Shown: positions 1 through 7,545 of the stretch, in pieces
How the letters are laid out: each line of letters opens with the position of its first letter
How positions within the stretch are numbered: position 1 is the stretch's first letter
DNA from: an uncultured Campylobacter sp.
GTDB taxonomy: Bacteria > Campylobacterota > Campylobacteria > Campylobacterales > Campylobacteraceae
NCBI GenBank assembly: GCA_945873855.1
Contig: CAMCEN010000009.1
Location: 1 to 64,000, forward strand
Length of the DNA: 64,000 nucleotides
Direction of reading: 5' to 3'
The notes under the pieces: model-generated
Told to the model about the DNA's origin: nothing
What the model saw: the letters and a program-made list of their open reading frames with translations, nothing else
Database searches by the model: none
Translations under genes and position numbers: made by a program

Positions 1-2726
1 TTAGTGGTAATGTAAACCTAATCGACAGCACAAAAGGCACTATCCAAACAACAGACAAAGTATCTGGCAACACTGACTTTGACGATACTCTAGTTGTAAA
101 TGTAACTAGTGATTCTACTCACAAGCTACTAGATCTTAATGGCGACCTACCTACAGTCAGCGATATAGAAAAACTAATCGTTAACAACGGTTCAGCAAAT
201 GTAGAAGGCGACCTAAATGACGCTAACTTTGGCAAGAGCGTTAGCATCACTGGTACTGGTGATGTAAACCTAAAAGTAAATAGCAGCCTAGAGAACCTAT
301 CTGTATCTAGCGCTACTAAAGGTGATGTAGCTATCGCTGTAAATAATACACTAGGCAACTACACTGGTGGAAATGCTGGCGAGAGCGTAACTGTAAATGG
401 TAGCATCAAAAAAGCTAGCCTTGGTGCAGGTGATGATACTCTAGTTATCAAGGGCGCTGTACTTGCTGGTGGTGCTATCGATCTAGGTGCTGGTAATGAC
501 GACCTAGAGATCAACAGCGATATCATATTTAATGCCAACGAAGACAAAATCACTCTAGATGGTGGCGCAGGCTCAAAAGACATTCTTACACTTAATGGCG
601 CACTTGACCTTTCTGGCGTAAAAAGCATCAAAGGCTTCGAGACTATCGATGCTAAACCAGCTGCTGGCGTAAATGCTACTATCTCATCTGAGGCAGCAAA
701 TGGTCTAAAAGCTAAACTAACAGATGGTTCAGCTCTAACTGTAAATGCTAGCACAGGAACTACTGCTATCAACCTAAGCGGTCTTAGTGTAGATAAAAAT
801 GAGAGTGCTACTGTATCTCTACAAGGCCTTACACAAGAGACTATCACTCTAAGCAAAACAGTAACAGAAAATATTGATATATCTAATGCTGCTGCTAAAA
901 ACATCACTATCAAAGGCTTCGTAAATGGTAGCGATAAACTATCTATAGAGCAAGGCGCAACAAAAAGCGTAATTACAGATGCTACAGCTACTAAAGGTCT
1001 TGATCTAAGCAAAGCTGGTCAAGTCCTAGACCTACTAAACAAACAAACTCTAAGCGCAGGCACAAACTATGTAGCTATCAACACAAGCAATGGAAAAGCT
1101 TCTTATATCTGGAAAGTAGACGGTGCTACAGCTACAAGAGACAATATCACTCTAGTAGCAAATGTAGACAAAGCCCTAACTGCAAATGACTTTACAGGTG
1201 GCAGCCAACCTGGCCCAACTCCACCAACACCAGGTGAGACAACCGGCCTTGTATACAACGAGATTTACAACACTCTAGAAACTGCACAAAAAATATCTGG
1301 TACTACAGAAGTTAGTGTAGATGAAACAGCAAAAGACAAAGTTGCTACTGCTGAGGCTATCGTAATCAACGCTTCTGGTGCTAACATCAGCTTTAATAAA
1401 GTAGCACTAAGCACTGGTGGCGCAAGCATCAAAAAAGTAACTGTTCAATCAGATGCTAATACTACAAACACACTAGACCTAACAAACCTTTCAGCTACTA
1501 CAAAAACTAATATCACTACTATCGCTGATACAGCTGGTAATGCTAACTTTACTCTAAATGAGCAATTTACAGCTCTAACAACTGTAAATCTAGGTGCTGG
1601 TACTGATACTCTAACTCTAGGTGAGAACTTCTCTGGTACTACTATAGCAGTAGACGCTGGCGAAGGTGATGATATTGTAGATCTAACTGCTCTAGCTGCT
1701 AGCAAAATCGGCACTAGCCTAACAATCAATGGTGGCTCAGGCTCTGATACTGTAAAACTAGGCGCATTTGATTACACTGGCAAGGTTATCCTTAATGATG
1801 TAGATACTATCGTAGGTGTGACTGCCAGTGGCACTACATCTACTATAAATCTAGACGCAACAGGAATCGCTACAAAATCTACTAACGACTACACACTTAA
1901 TAAATTCGAGCTTCAAGGTGATCTAGTGCTAACTGCTGCTGCTAGCACAGCTAAAGTAGATGCATCAGCTGTAACAGGCACTGGTAATCTAACCCTAGTT
2001 GCTAATGCAGCTACTCTAACTGACTTCACTGGTAGCACAAACCACGATATCCTATCTATCTCTGGATCCTACACCGCTCTATCTGGTGATAAAGTAGTTG
2101 ATGTAGAAGCTATCGTAGGTACTGGCGCATCTGCTAAACTAAATGGCTCATTCTTTACAGATAACACTAGCGTAACTGCTCTAGGCGGCACTCTAGAGAT
2201 CACAACAGCACCAGCTAATCTAGACCTTAGCAAAATTACTGCAAAAGAAGGCACTGGTGCAGCGAATGTAAAAATTTCAGGTGTTTCTGGCTCTGTTACT
2301 CTAACAGACGCAGCTGCAGGTATTAAAGATACAGTTGTTCTTGATGCTGGTTTTAGTGGTGGTGAAACTACTAAGATAACAGGCGCAGCTTTAGGCGATA
2401 AAATAGATCTTAAAGCAAATCTTGCTACTGCTGGTTTTGATACTTGGACTTCAAGCACTGGCAATTTAACAGCCAACAAAGCTTATTATATCAATAATGA
2501 CACAATAGCTAACAAAATAGCATCAGGCGCCAAATTAGAGTTTACTGATGTATTTGCTACCAGTGGTACTGATACTGCTATAGTAGCTATTCAGCTAGAT
2601 AATGGCATCAATATCTACAAAGCAACAGATTCAAGCACAGGATCAGAAGCCATAACATTACTAGGCACAATTGTTGGTGTTACTAATGCAAATGCCGGAT
2701 TTGATGGTAGTCTTATCATTGCTTAA
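1..2726 (+). CDS. RTX-like surface-layer type protein (5' end outside window)
   Basis: Open in one frame from position 3 to the TAA at 2724-2726, about 908 codons; the 5' end lies outside the window. The protein is rich in Gly, Thr, Ala, Asn and Asp, with no Cys and no Met in the visible part. Degenerate RTX/beta-roll motifs recur: LGAGDDTL (near nt 418), LGAGNDDL (480), LDGGAGSKD (556), LGAGTDTL (1590), AGEGDD (1657) and NGGSGSD (1731). A Pro-rich hinge (QPGPTPPTPG) lies near 1207-1236 and separates two repeat-rich halves. The tail ends in SLIIA with no Lys/Arg in the last stretch, as in C-terminal type I secretion signals. Known for the family: S-layer proteins of Campylobacter fetus and C. 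rectus leave by type I exporters. Inferred: this is the substrate of the exporter encoded at 4698-9255. It could instead be another large RTX adhesin. Codon choice is very narrow (CTA/CTT for Leu, GTA for most Val). Confidence 0.85.
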   Translation, partial: SGNVNLIDSTKGTIQTTDKVSGNTDFDDTLVVNVTSDSTHKLLDLNGDLPTVSDIEKLIVNNGSANVEGDLNDANFGKSVSITGTGDVNLKVNSSLENLSVSSATKGDVAIAVNNTLGNYTGGNAGESVTVNGSIKKASLGAGDDTLVIKGAVLAGGAIDLGAGNDDLEINSDIIFNANEDKITLDGGAGSKDILTLNGALDLSGVKSIKGFETIDAKPAAGVNATISSEAANGLKAKLTDGSALTVNASTGTTAINLSGLSVDKNESATVSLQGLTQETITLSKTVTENIDISNAAAKNITIKGFVNGSDKLSIEQGATKSVITDATATKGLDLSKAGQVLDLLNKQTLSAGTNYVAINTSNGKASYIWKVDGATATRDNITLVANVDKALTANDFTGGSQPGPTPPTPGETTGLVYNEIYNTLETAQKISGTTEVSVDETAKDKVATAEAIVINASGANISFNKVALSTGGASIKKVTVQSDANTTNTLDLTNLSATTKTNITTIADTAGNANFTLNEQFTALTTVNLGAGTDTLTLGENFSGTTIAVDAGEGDDIVDLTALAASKIGTSLTINGGSGSDTVKLGAFDYTGKVILNDVDTIVGVTASGTTSTINLDATGIATKSTNDYTLNKFELQGDLVLTAAASTAKVDASAVTGTGNLTLVANAATLTDFTGSTNHDILSISGSYTALSGDKVVDVEAIVGTGASAKLNGSFFTDNTSVTALGGTLEITTAPANLDLSKITAKEGTGAANVKISGVSGSVTLTDAAAGIKDTVVLDAGFSGGETTKITGAALGDKIDLKANLATAGFDTWTSSTGNLTANKAYYINNDTIANKIASGAKLEFTDVFATSGTDTAIVAIQLDNGINIYKATDSSTGSEAITLLGTIVGVTNANAGFDGSLIIA

Positions 2727-2747
2727 TTTTAACAATTAAGCTAACCC

Positions 2748-2813
2748 CTTAGGGAATTCTAGAATTCCCTAAGCACACTCTAGAATTCCCTAGCTTCTAG
2801 GAAATTCTAGATT
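2748..2813. repeat. GAATTCTAGAATTC palindrome cluster after the S-layer gene
   Basis: A perfect 26-bp palindrome occupies 2748-2773 (CTTAGGG-AATTCTAGAATT-CCCTAAG). Two further partial copies (CTAGAATTCCCTAG, AAATTCTAGA) follow up to 2813. This is the first member of the repeat family found throughout the window; there are none inside the S-layer gene itself. Confidence 0.9.
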
Positions 2814-2821
2814 AACTTTCG

Positions 2822-2856
2822 CCCTTTTTGGTATAATACCAAAAAGGGTTTTTTAT
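2822..2856 (+). terminator. Rho-independent terminator of the S-layer gene
   Basis: CCCTTTTTGGT (2822-2832) pairs perfectly with ACCAAAAAGGG (2838-2848) around a 5-nt loop, followed by TTTTTTATT. It lies about 95 nt after the S-layer stop. The loop holds TATAAT, so a promoter for the next gene could overlap it, but no -35 stands out. Confidence 0.85.
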
Positions 2857-2873
2857 TAGACAGACAATATAAA

Positions 2874-4019
2874 ATGGTGGATAGCATTATGATTGATTCT
2901 CTAACTTCAAATATAAAAATAAATCTTTATTATGACGAAACTAACAATATCAGAAAATTTTATCTGACAAACAACAAAAGAGAATATTTAAATAGCGATA
3001 TTTCAGCGTTTATTTTGGGTGGAGTTGGGCTAAAGCCAGAAATGTTGTCTAAAAATAATGTTTTTGATAAATCTTTAAAAGATTTGTTTGAAAAACTAGG
3101 GCTTCAAAAAACACAAAGTGAATTAAAATTCAAACATATAGCACATGGCAGCTTCCAAGATATTTTAAAATCAAAAAAGTTAAATATATTATTTGATTTT
3201 TTATTAGAAAATAATATTGTTTTACATATGCAAATACTAGATGTTATTCATTGGTCTTTAATTGATATTATAGAAAGTCAAACAACTATAGATATCGTTA
3301 ATCCTTATTTTTTTCTCGATGTCTGTATTTTAAATAAAGTTAAATCAGCTCTAACAGAAATCGCCAAGTCATTTAAAACAGATTTTTTCAAAAATCTTTA
3401 TGACTTAAAATATCCAGATGTGATTGATAAAAAGAAAGAATTTGTCATCTTTCTAAAAAAATTTTTATTAAAATTTAATGAGGAAAAATTATATGTTAAA
3501 AAGGGCATTGATCCAGTAATACTAGAATTGCTAGAAAAAGTGCTTTGTAAAATAGAAGAATTTGATAATGATATGTTTGTTTTTTTGGAAAATGAGCCAG
3601 AACATAAGTTAATCGATAAATTTCTTGAGTTCTATTTTCATAGAATAATATTATTTCCTCAATGTTATCATATTTTTGACAATGAATTTGAAGTTGAAAA
3701 AAAGCTACCAAATTTTTTAAAAGAAAAGAATAATTATAAATTTGTAGATTCAAAAGATAATTTATTGGTTCAATTATCTGATATTATGGTTGGGTTTTTT
3801 AGAAGCTTGTTTGAATATATCTTAAAAATTGATTATATAGATATAGAAGATGTATTTAATAGTTTTTCAAAAGAAGAAAAAATATGTTTGAAAAAATTTT
3901 TTAATCTTTATCAAAAAACAGAAGAAATTGATACTAATTTATTTCTATATATAACATCAATATTTGACAAAAACAAAATCCACAAATTAGCCGAATTGTC
4001 GCTTAATAGTAAGTCATAA
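2874..4019 (+). CDS. Hypothetical protein, DUF3800-like start, AT-rich
   Basis: 381 aa, not recognised with certainty. The N-terminus reads NLYYDETNNIRKFYL followed by AFILGGVGL. This resembles the Asp-Glu start (YxDES/TN, then a hydrophobic F-GG strand) of DUF3800-type proteins, which often sit in accessory or phage/defence regions. A C-terminal segment DNLLVQLSDIMVGFF resembles the later conserved D-xxQ-D-ADxxxG region of the same group. The rest is Lys/Ile/Phe-rich and helical, with no signal peptide. ATG 2874 has no clear ribosome-binding site; the in-frame ATG at 2889 has GGTGGA 7 nt upstream and may be the real start. Base composition is much more AT-rich than its neighbours and codon use differs (TTA, TTT, ATA), and it contains no palindromic repeats. 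Acquisition by transfer is likely. Function unknown. Confidence 0.75.
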   Translation: MVDSIMIDSLTSNIKINLYYDETNNIRKFYLTNNKREYLNSDISAFILGGVGLKPEMLSKNNVFDKSLKDLFEKLGLQKTQSELKFKHIAHGSFQDILKSKKLNILFDFLLENNIVLHMQILDVIHWSLIDIIESQTTIDIVNPYFFLDVCILNKVKSALTEIAKSFKTDFFKNLYDLKYPDVIDKKKEFVIFLKKFLLKFNEEKLYVKKGIDPVILELLEKVLCKIEEFDNDMFVFLENEPEHKLIDKFLEFYFHRIILFPQCYHIFDNEFEVEKKLPNFLKEKNNYKFVDSKDNLLVQLSDIMVGFFRSLFEYILKIDYIDIEDVFNSFSKEEKICLKKFFNLYQKTEEIDTNLFLYITSIFDKNKIHKLAELSLNSKS

Positions 4020-4090
4020 ATCAATAATACTATATTTAAAAAATTCCAAAACTCCTGCCAGTGTTTTTGGCTTGCGCCAGCTGTGAATAA

Positions 4091-4690
4091 AATCTAGAAT
4101 TCCCAAAATTCCGTCATTGCGAGGGAGCAAAGCGACCGAAGCAATCTCTAGGAATTCTAGAATTCCCTAAAAAATACCCCCTAATCCCCAACCAGCGGAT
4201 GTGAAGCAAAAAACGCAGATAAAGCAAGAGAATTCTAAATTTTAGCGGGGTTTTAGAGGCGGCAGCCCTTATGAAATTTGTGAGCAGTGGGGCTTACCCC
4301 ACTAAAGCGAGCAAAAATCTAGAATTTCTAGAGATTGCTTCGGTCGCTTTGCTCCCTCGCAATGACGGAATTTTAGATGGAATTTTAGACGGAATTTTGA
4401 ATGAGATTGCTTCGTCGTTCGTTTTACTCACTCCTCGCAATGACGAAATTTCTGCAATGACGGCGATTTGATGAGATTGCTTCGGTCACTTTGCTCCCTC
4501 ACAATGACGCAGGGAATTTTAGAATTCTCTTTAGAGATCCCCCGATCAGGTCGGGGGATGACATAGTGGAGAATTCTAGAATTCCTAGAGATTGCTTCGC
4601 TTCGCTCGCAATGACGGCGATTTGATGAGATTGCTCACTCTGCTTTGCTCCCTCGCAATGACACAGAGAATTCTAGAATTCCCTAGCAAA
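4091..4690. repeat. Repeat mosaic: TCATTGCGAG family units plus palindromes
   Basis: The spacer 4020-4697 (678 bp) holds no convincing gene. It is built from repeats. Units of the TCATTGCGAG...GAAGCAATCTC type lie at 4111-4149 (one orientation) and 4331-4368, 4403-4445, 4473-4508, 4588-4617 and 4627-4662 (the other). A hairpin unit GATCCCCCGA...TCGGGGGATGACA lies at 4534-4563. An AAAAAATACCCCCTAA element with CCAGCGGAT lies at 4169-4200. GAATTCTAGAATTC copies lie between them. The units have internal dyads, like REP/MITE-type elements. The segment lies between two convergent genes, so it is tail-to-tail space. Confidence 0.85.
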
Positions 4691-4697
4691 AATATAC

Positions 4698-6002
4698 TTA
4701 GTTTTTAAACATAGTATCTAGGCGATGGATAGTCTCAGTGGTGATATCGCCTACAAGATACTCTAGCATAATGTAGCCAAGCACTAGCTGATGGCCGGTG
4801 TTTAGCGCATCTATGCGAGTTTTATACACGCGGGCGCGGGCGTCAAATAGCTCCACAATAGAGCGAAGTCCCTCAGCATATCCACGCTCGATAGCAGTCT
4901 CGTATAGTCTAGCAGTCTCTAGAGATGCAAACATGATTTTCATCTGCTCTAGGTAGTTTTTAAACTCGCTTATGGCTGTTTGTTGGCTGATTTCTACCTT
5001 GCGGCTGGTGTCTAGCTGCTTGCTCATAGAGCTCATTTTTAGATACTCGCCCTCTTGGACGCGTGAGACTGAGTGAAGTGAGTTAAATATCGGTAAAGTA
5101 ACTCTAAACATAGTCTCCCACTTGCGCTTTTCATCACCAAAGGTGGCTTTGTCTTTGTATTTGTTGTCTGAGTAAGTTACGCTTATATCAGCATTTGGTA
5201 GGAATTCGGTGTAGCGTTTTTGCTTTTCTTTTGTGGCGATTTGGGTTACGATTTCGCTTTGTTTATACTCGAAGTTTGCTAGGACATTTTGGTATTTAGC
5301 AAGGCTAAGTCCGTCAAAAAAGTCTAGCTTGATGGTCTCTACATCGTTTTTTACAGCTACTCTCTCGCCTACTAGCTTGGTAAGTTCTAGCTTGGCAACT
5401 TCGATTTGGCGTTTGGCAATGTTTACATCAAGCTTGGCTTGGTCGTAGCGGACTTTGGCTTCTAGGGCGTCCATTTTGTTTGCTAGACCCATTTGAAGTT
5501 GCTTTTGCATTTGGTCTGATTTGGCTTTGTTGGCTTCTTCGTAGCTGCTGGCAAGCTCTAGGTTTTTGTTCGCAAAGGCTAGGTCAAAATACGCTTTTGC
5601 AACGCGGCTAGCTAGCTCTTGGCGAGTGCTTTCGTGCGTGATTTTATAGCCTTGTTCTCTTAGGCCCTCTTGGCTGCGTGATATCCATAGATCAGGGCGA
5701 AATACCTGCTGGCGCAAAGTGATGCCGTATCTTTGGAAGGTTTCGTCTAGTCTGTATTTTTCTTTGCCCTCGTAGGCTTTGTCGTAGCGCTCGCCATTAT
5801 ACATATAGCTAAGCTCTAGGCTGGGCAAAAGTAGCGCAGTGGCCTGCCACACACGCTCACTAGCAGCCATGCTCTCAAAAGCAATGCTCTTTAGCTGCTC
5901 ATCGTGCTGCAATGCCATCTCATAAGCCTCGCCAAGTCCTATAGCACGCTCTGCGCTAAGCAGGCTTGCGCTAAGGGCTAAAATACTAAGTGTTTTTTTC
6001 AT
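4698..6002 (-). CDS. TolC-family outer-membrane protein of a type I secretion system
   Basis: 434 aa, the normal length for TolC/PrtF/SapF-type proteins. A signal peptide covers residues 1-17 (MKKTLSILALSASLLSA). The mature part is long amphipathic helices with the duplicated TolC pattern, for example ALQHDEQLKSIAFES near the start and the matching second half after about residue 230. It would form the outer-membrane and periplasmic channel docking to the HlyD-type adaptor. It is the last gene of the exporter operon, 259 nt after the adaptor gene, a wide gap for an operon. Start ATG 6002 has AAGGAT upstream. Family call is firm; the assignment to S-layer export comes from context. Confidence 0.88.
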   Translation of the reverse strand: MKKTLSILALSASLLSAERAIGLGEAYEMALQHDEQLKSIAFESMAASERVWQATALLLPSLELSYMYNGERYDKAYEGKEKYRLDETFQRYGITLRQQVFRPDLWISRSQEGLREQGYKITHESTRQELASRVAKAYFDLAFANKNLELASSYEEANKAKSDQMQKQLQMGLANKMDALEAKVRYDQAKLDVNIAKRQIEVAKLELTKLVGERVAVKNDVETIKLDFFDGLSLAKYQNVLANFEYKQSEIVTQIATKEKQKRYTEFLPNADISVTYSDNKYKDKATFGDEKRKWETMFRVTLPIFNSLHSVSRVQEGEYLKMSSMSKQLDTSRKVEISQQTAISEFKNYLEQMKIMFASLETARLYETAIERGYAEGLRSIVELFDARARVYKTRIDALNTGHQLVLGYIMLEYLVGDITTETIHRLDTMFKN

Positions 6003-6059
6003 TTTCTCATCCTTGTTGTTTGTTTTTTTAGTGAATTCTAGAAAATTCTAAATATAAAA

Positions 6060-6245
6060 TTAGGCTCCAAGATTGCGGAGCGATTTTTGTCTAGCAGGCC
6101 GCAGCGCTGGACTTGGAGCGCCGTAGCTGAGCGTTCGCAAAAGTTCTGCGAGAGCTTTTTGCTACGCAGCCGCTAGATCAAGCGTAGTGCAAAAAGCAAG
6201 TAGAAGCTTTTGCGCAAGGCTTGATAGGCAAAAAGTGTCCGCAAG
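6060..6245 (-). other. Structured GC-richer spacer between adaptor and tolC genes
   Basis: This gap inside the exporter operon is clearly more GC-rich than other spacers and full of dyads. GCTTTTTGCTACGC (6154-6167) pairs with GCGTAGTGCAAAAAGC (6182-6197) apart from a 2-nt bulge. A second small dyad GGCTCC...GGAGC lies near 6062-6079. Related GCAAAAG/CTTTTGC words occur nearby, so alternative pairings are possible. It could form an mRNA processing or attenuation structure, or be a decayed gene; no good reading frame was found. Confidence 0.4.
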
Positions 6246-6261
6246 CTGAGTTCTAAAACTT

Positions 6262-7542
6262 TTAATCCTCGTTAAAGGCCTTTTTAAGCATATTATCAAA
6301 CGGCTTTAAGAAATAGCTTAGCAAGGTTCGGCGGCCTGTTTTTACTATAACTTCAGCTGGCATACCAGGAAGCAAGAAAAAGCCGTTTTTCTCCACTGCT
6401 TTTACGCCCTCTTCTGTAAGCTCGGCTTTGATTTGATAAAAAGGATTGCCGTGCTGGTCTGTAAGAGAGTCGGCTGATACATAGCTAACCTTGCCCTCTA
6501 TGACCTCGGCGGTCTGGGTATTAAACGCGCTAAAGCGTACATCAGCAGGAAGTCCTACAAAAACCTTGTCAATATGTATGGTAGGCAGCTGTGCTTCTAC
6601 GATATACTCAGCATTTGAAGGCACGATGCTCATTATAGTCTCACCAGGCTTTACAACGCCGCCTATGGTATGAGTGATAAGCTCGACTACGGTGCCATCT
6701 ACTGGGGATTTGATAGCGGCGCGGTTTTGTTGATCGTAGTAGGCTCTTAGGCGAGCGCTGGCGTCATTTAGTTTTAGCTTGGCATCTTCGTATTGTTTTA
6801 GTACATCTTCTTTGAAAGTACGCTCTCTTAGTAAAATCTGCTGTTTTGTCTCTGTGATTTGAACTTCTAGTCTAGCGATATCTGCGTTGCCACTAGCGAT
6901 TTGCCCTGTAGCATCCACTCGCTCACGCTCGATATCACGAAGGCGGATTTTGTCTGTTAGCTGCTCTTTGTAGAGGCGTTGCCACTCCCTTGTTTCTTCG
7001 TTTAGCGAGCCTACTCTTTTTTGGCGAGAGCTAACTATGGCTTGTGTTCCTGTGATTTGCTTTTTTAGCTGGTCTATGCGTTGGTTTAGGATGAATATTT
7101 CATCTTTTAAAAGCTTGTTTTGCTCATCAAAGATACTTTGCTGTCCTGCGGCAGCGGCTTTGAAATCAGGTTCGTTTACCACTGCTTCATCCCAGATAAT
7201 CTCATTTTTATTATCTCTTTGGGCTTCTAGGCGACTTACTAGCACGCTAGCTTGAAGGTGTTCTTTTTTTAGGATATCAATAGAGCTATCTACTTGGGCA
7301 TTTTTTATCTCTACTAGCACATCGCCGGCTTTTACCTGGCTACCGTCTTTTACATAGATTTTATTTACTACGCCACCTTCTAGGTGCTGGATTTGCTTTT
7401 TGTTGTTAGCAACTACTACTTGACCTGGGGCCACAGCTGCGCTATCAAGTGGTGCTAGTCCCATCCAGATGATAAAAACACCTACAAAAATACCTACTAT
7501 AATAAGGCCAAATTTTACTATTTTATCTTCTTTTTCAAACAT
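6262..7542 (-). CDS. HlyD/PrtE-type membrane fusion (adaptor) protein
   Basis: 426 aa, typical of PrtE/AprE/HlyD. A short cytoplasmic N-terminus is followed by one membrane segment (about residues 11-30). A lipoyl-like half-motif (QHLEGGVVNKIYVKDGSQV, then AGDVLVEI) follows at about 50-76. A long coiled coil spans about 78-270. The second lipoyl half (IKSPVDGTVVEL) and a C-terminal beta domain ending in PGMPAEVIVKTGRRT complete the RTX-exporter adaptor pattern. It would bridge the inner-membrane ABC protein and the TolC channel. Its ATG lies 3 nt after the ABC gene stop, with AAGGAT overlapping that stop, so the two are translationally coupled. Confidence 0.93.
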   Translation of the reverse strand: MFEKEDKIVKFGLIIVGIFVGVFIIWMGLAPLDSAAVAPGQVVVANNKKQIQHLEGGVVNKIYVKDGSQVKAGDVLVEIKNAQVDSSIDILKKEHLQASVLVSRLEAQRDNKNEIIWDEAVVNEPDFKAAAAGQQSIFDEQNKLLKDEIFILNQRIDQLKKQITGTQAIVSSRQKRVGSLNEETREWQRLYKEQLTDKIRLRDIERERVDATGQIASGNADIARLEVQITETKQQILLRERTFKEDVLKQYEDAKLKLNDASARLRAYYDQQNRAAIKSPVDGTVVELITHTIGGVVKPGETIMSIVPSNAEYIVEAQLPTIHIDKVFVGLPADVRFSAFNTQTAEVIEGKVSYVSADSLTDQHGNPFYQIKAELTEEGVKAVEKNGFFLLPGMPAEVIVKTGRRTLLSYFLKPFDNMLKKAFNED

Positions 7543-7545
7543 CTT

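Noticed and set aside
119-2479. Long minus-strand open frames opposite the S-layer gene (up to 217 codons)
   Set aside because: They arise from the narrow codon use of the real plus-strand gene, lack ribosome-binding sites and have no protein-like domain pattern.
4271-4471. 66-codon plus-strand open frame
   Set aside because: It is made entirely of TCATTGCGAG-family repeats and palindromes.
4020-4697. tRNA or other structural RNA in the hairpin-rich spacer
   Set aside because: No cloverleaf, T-loop or acceptor pattern; hairpins belong to the repeat units.
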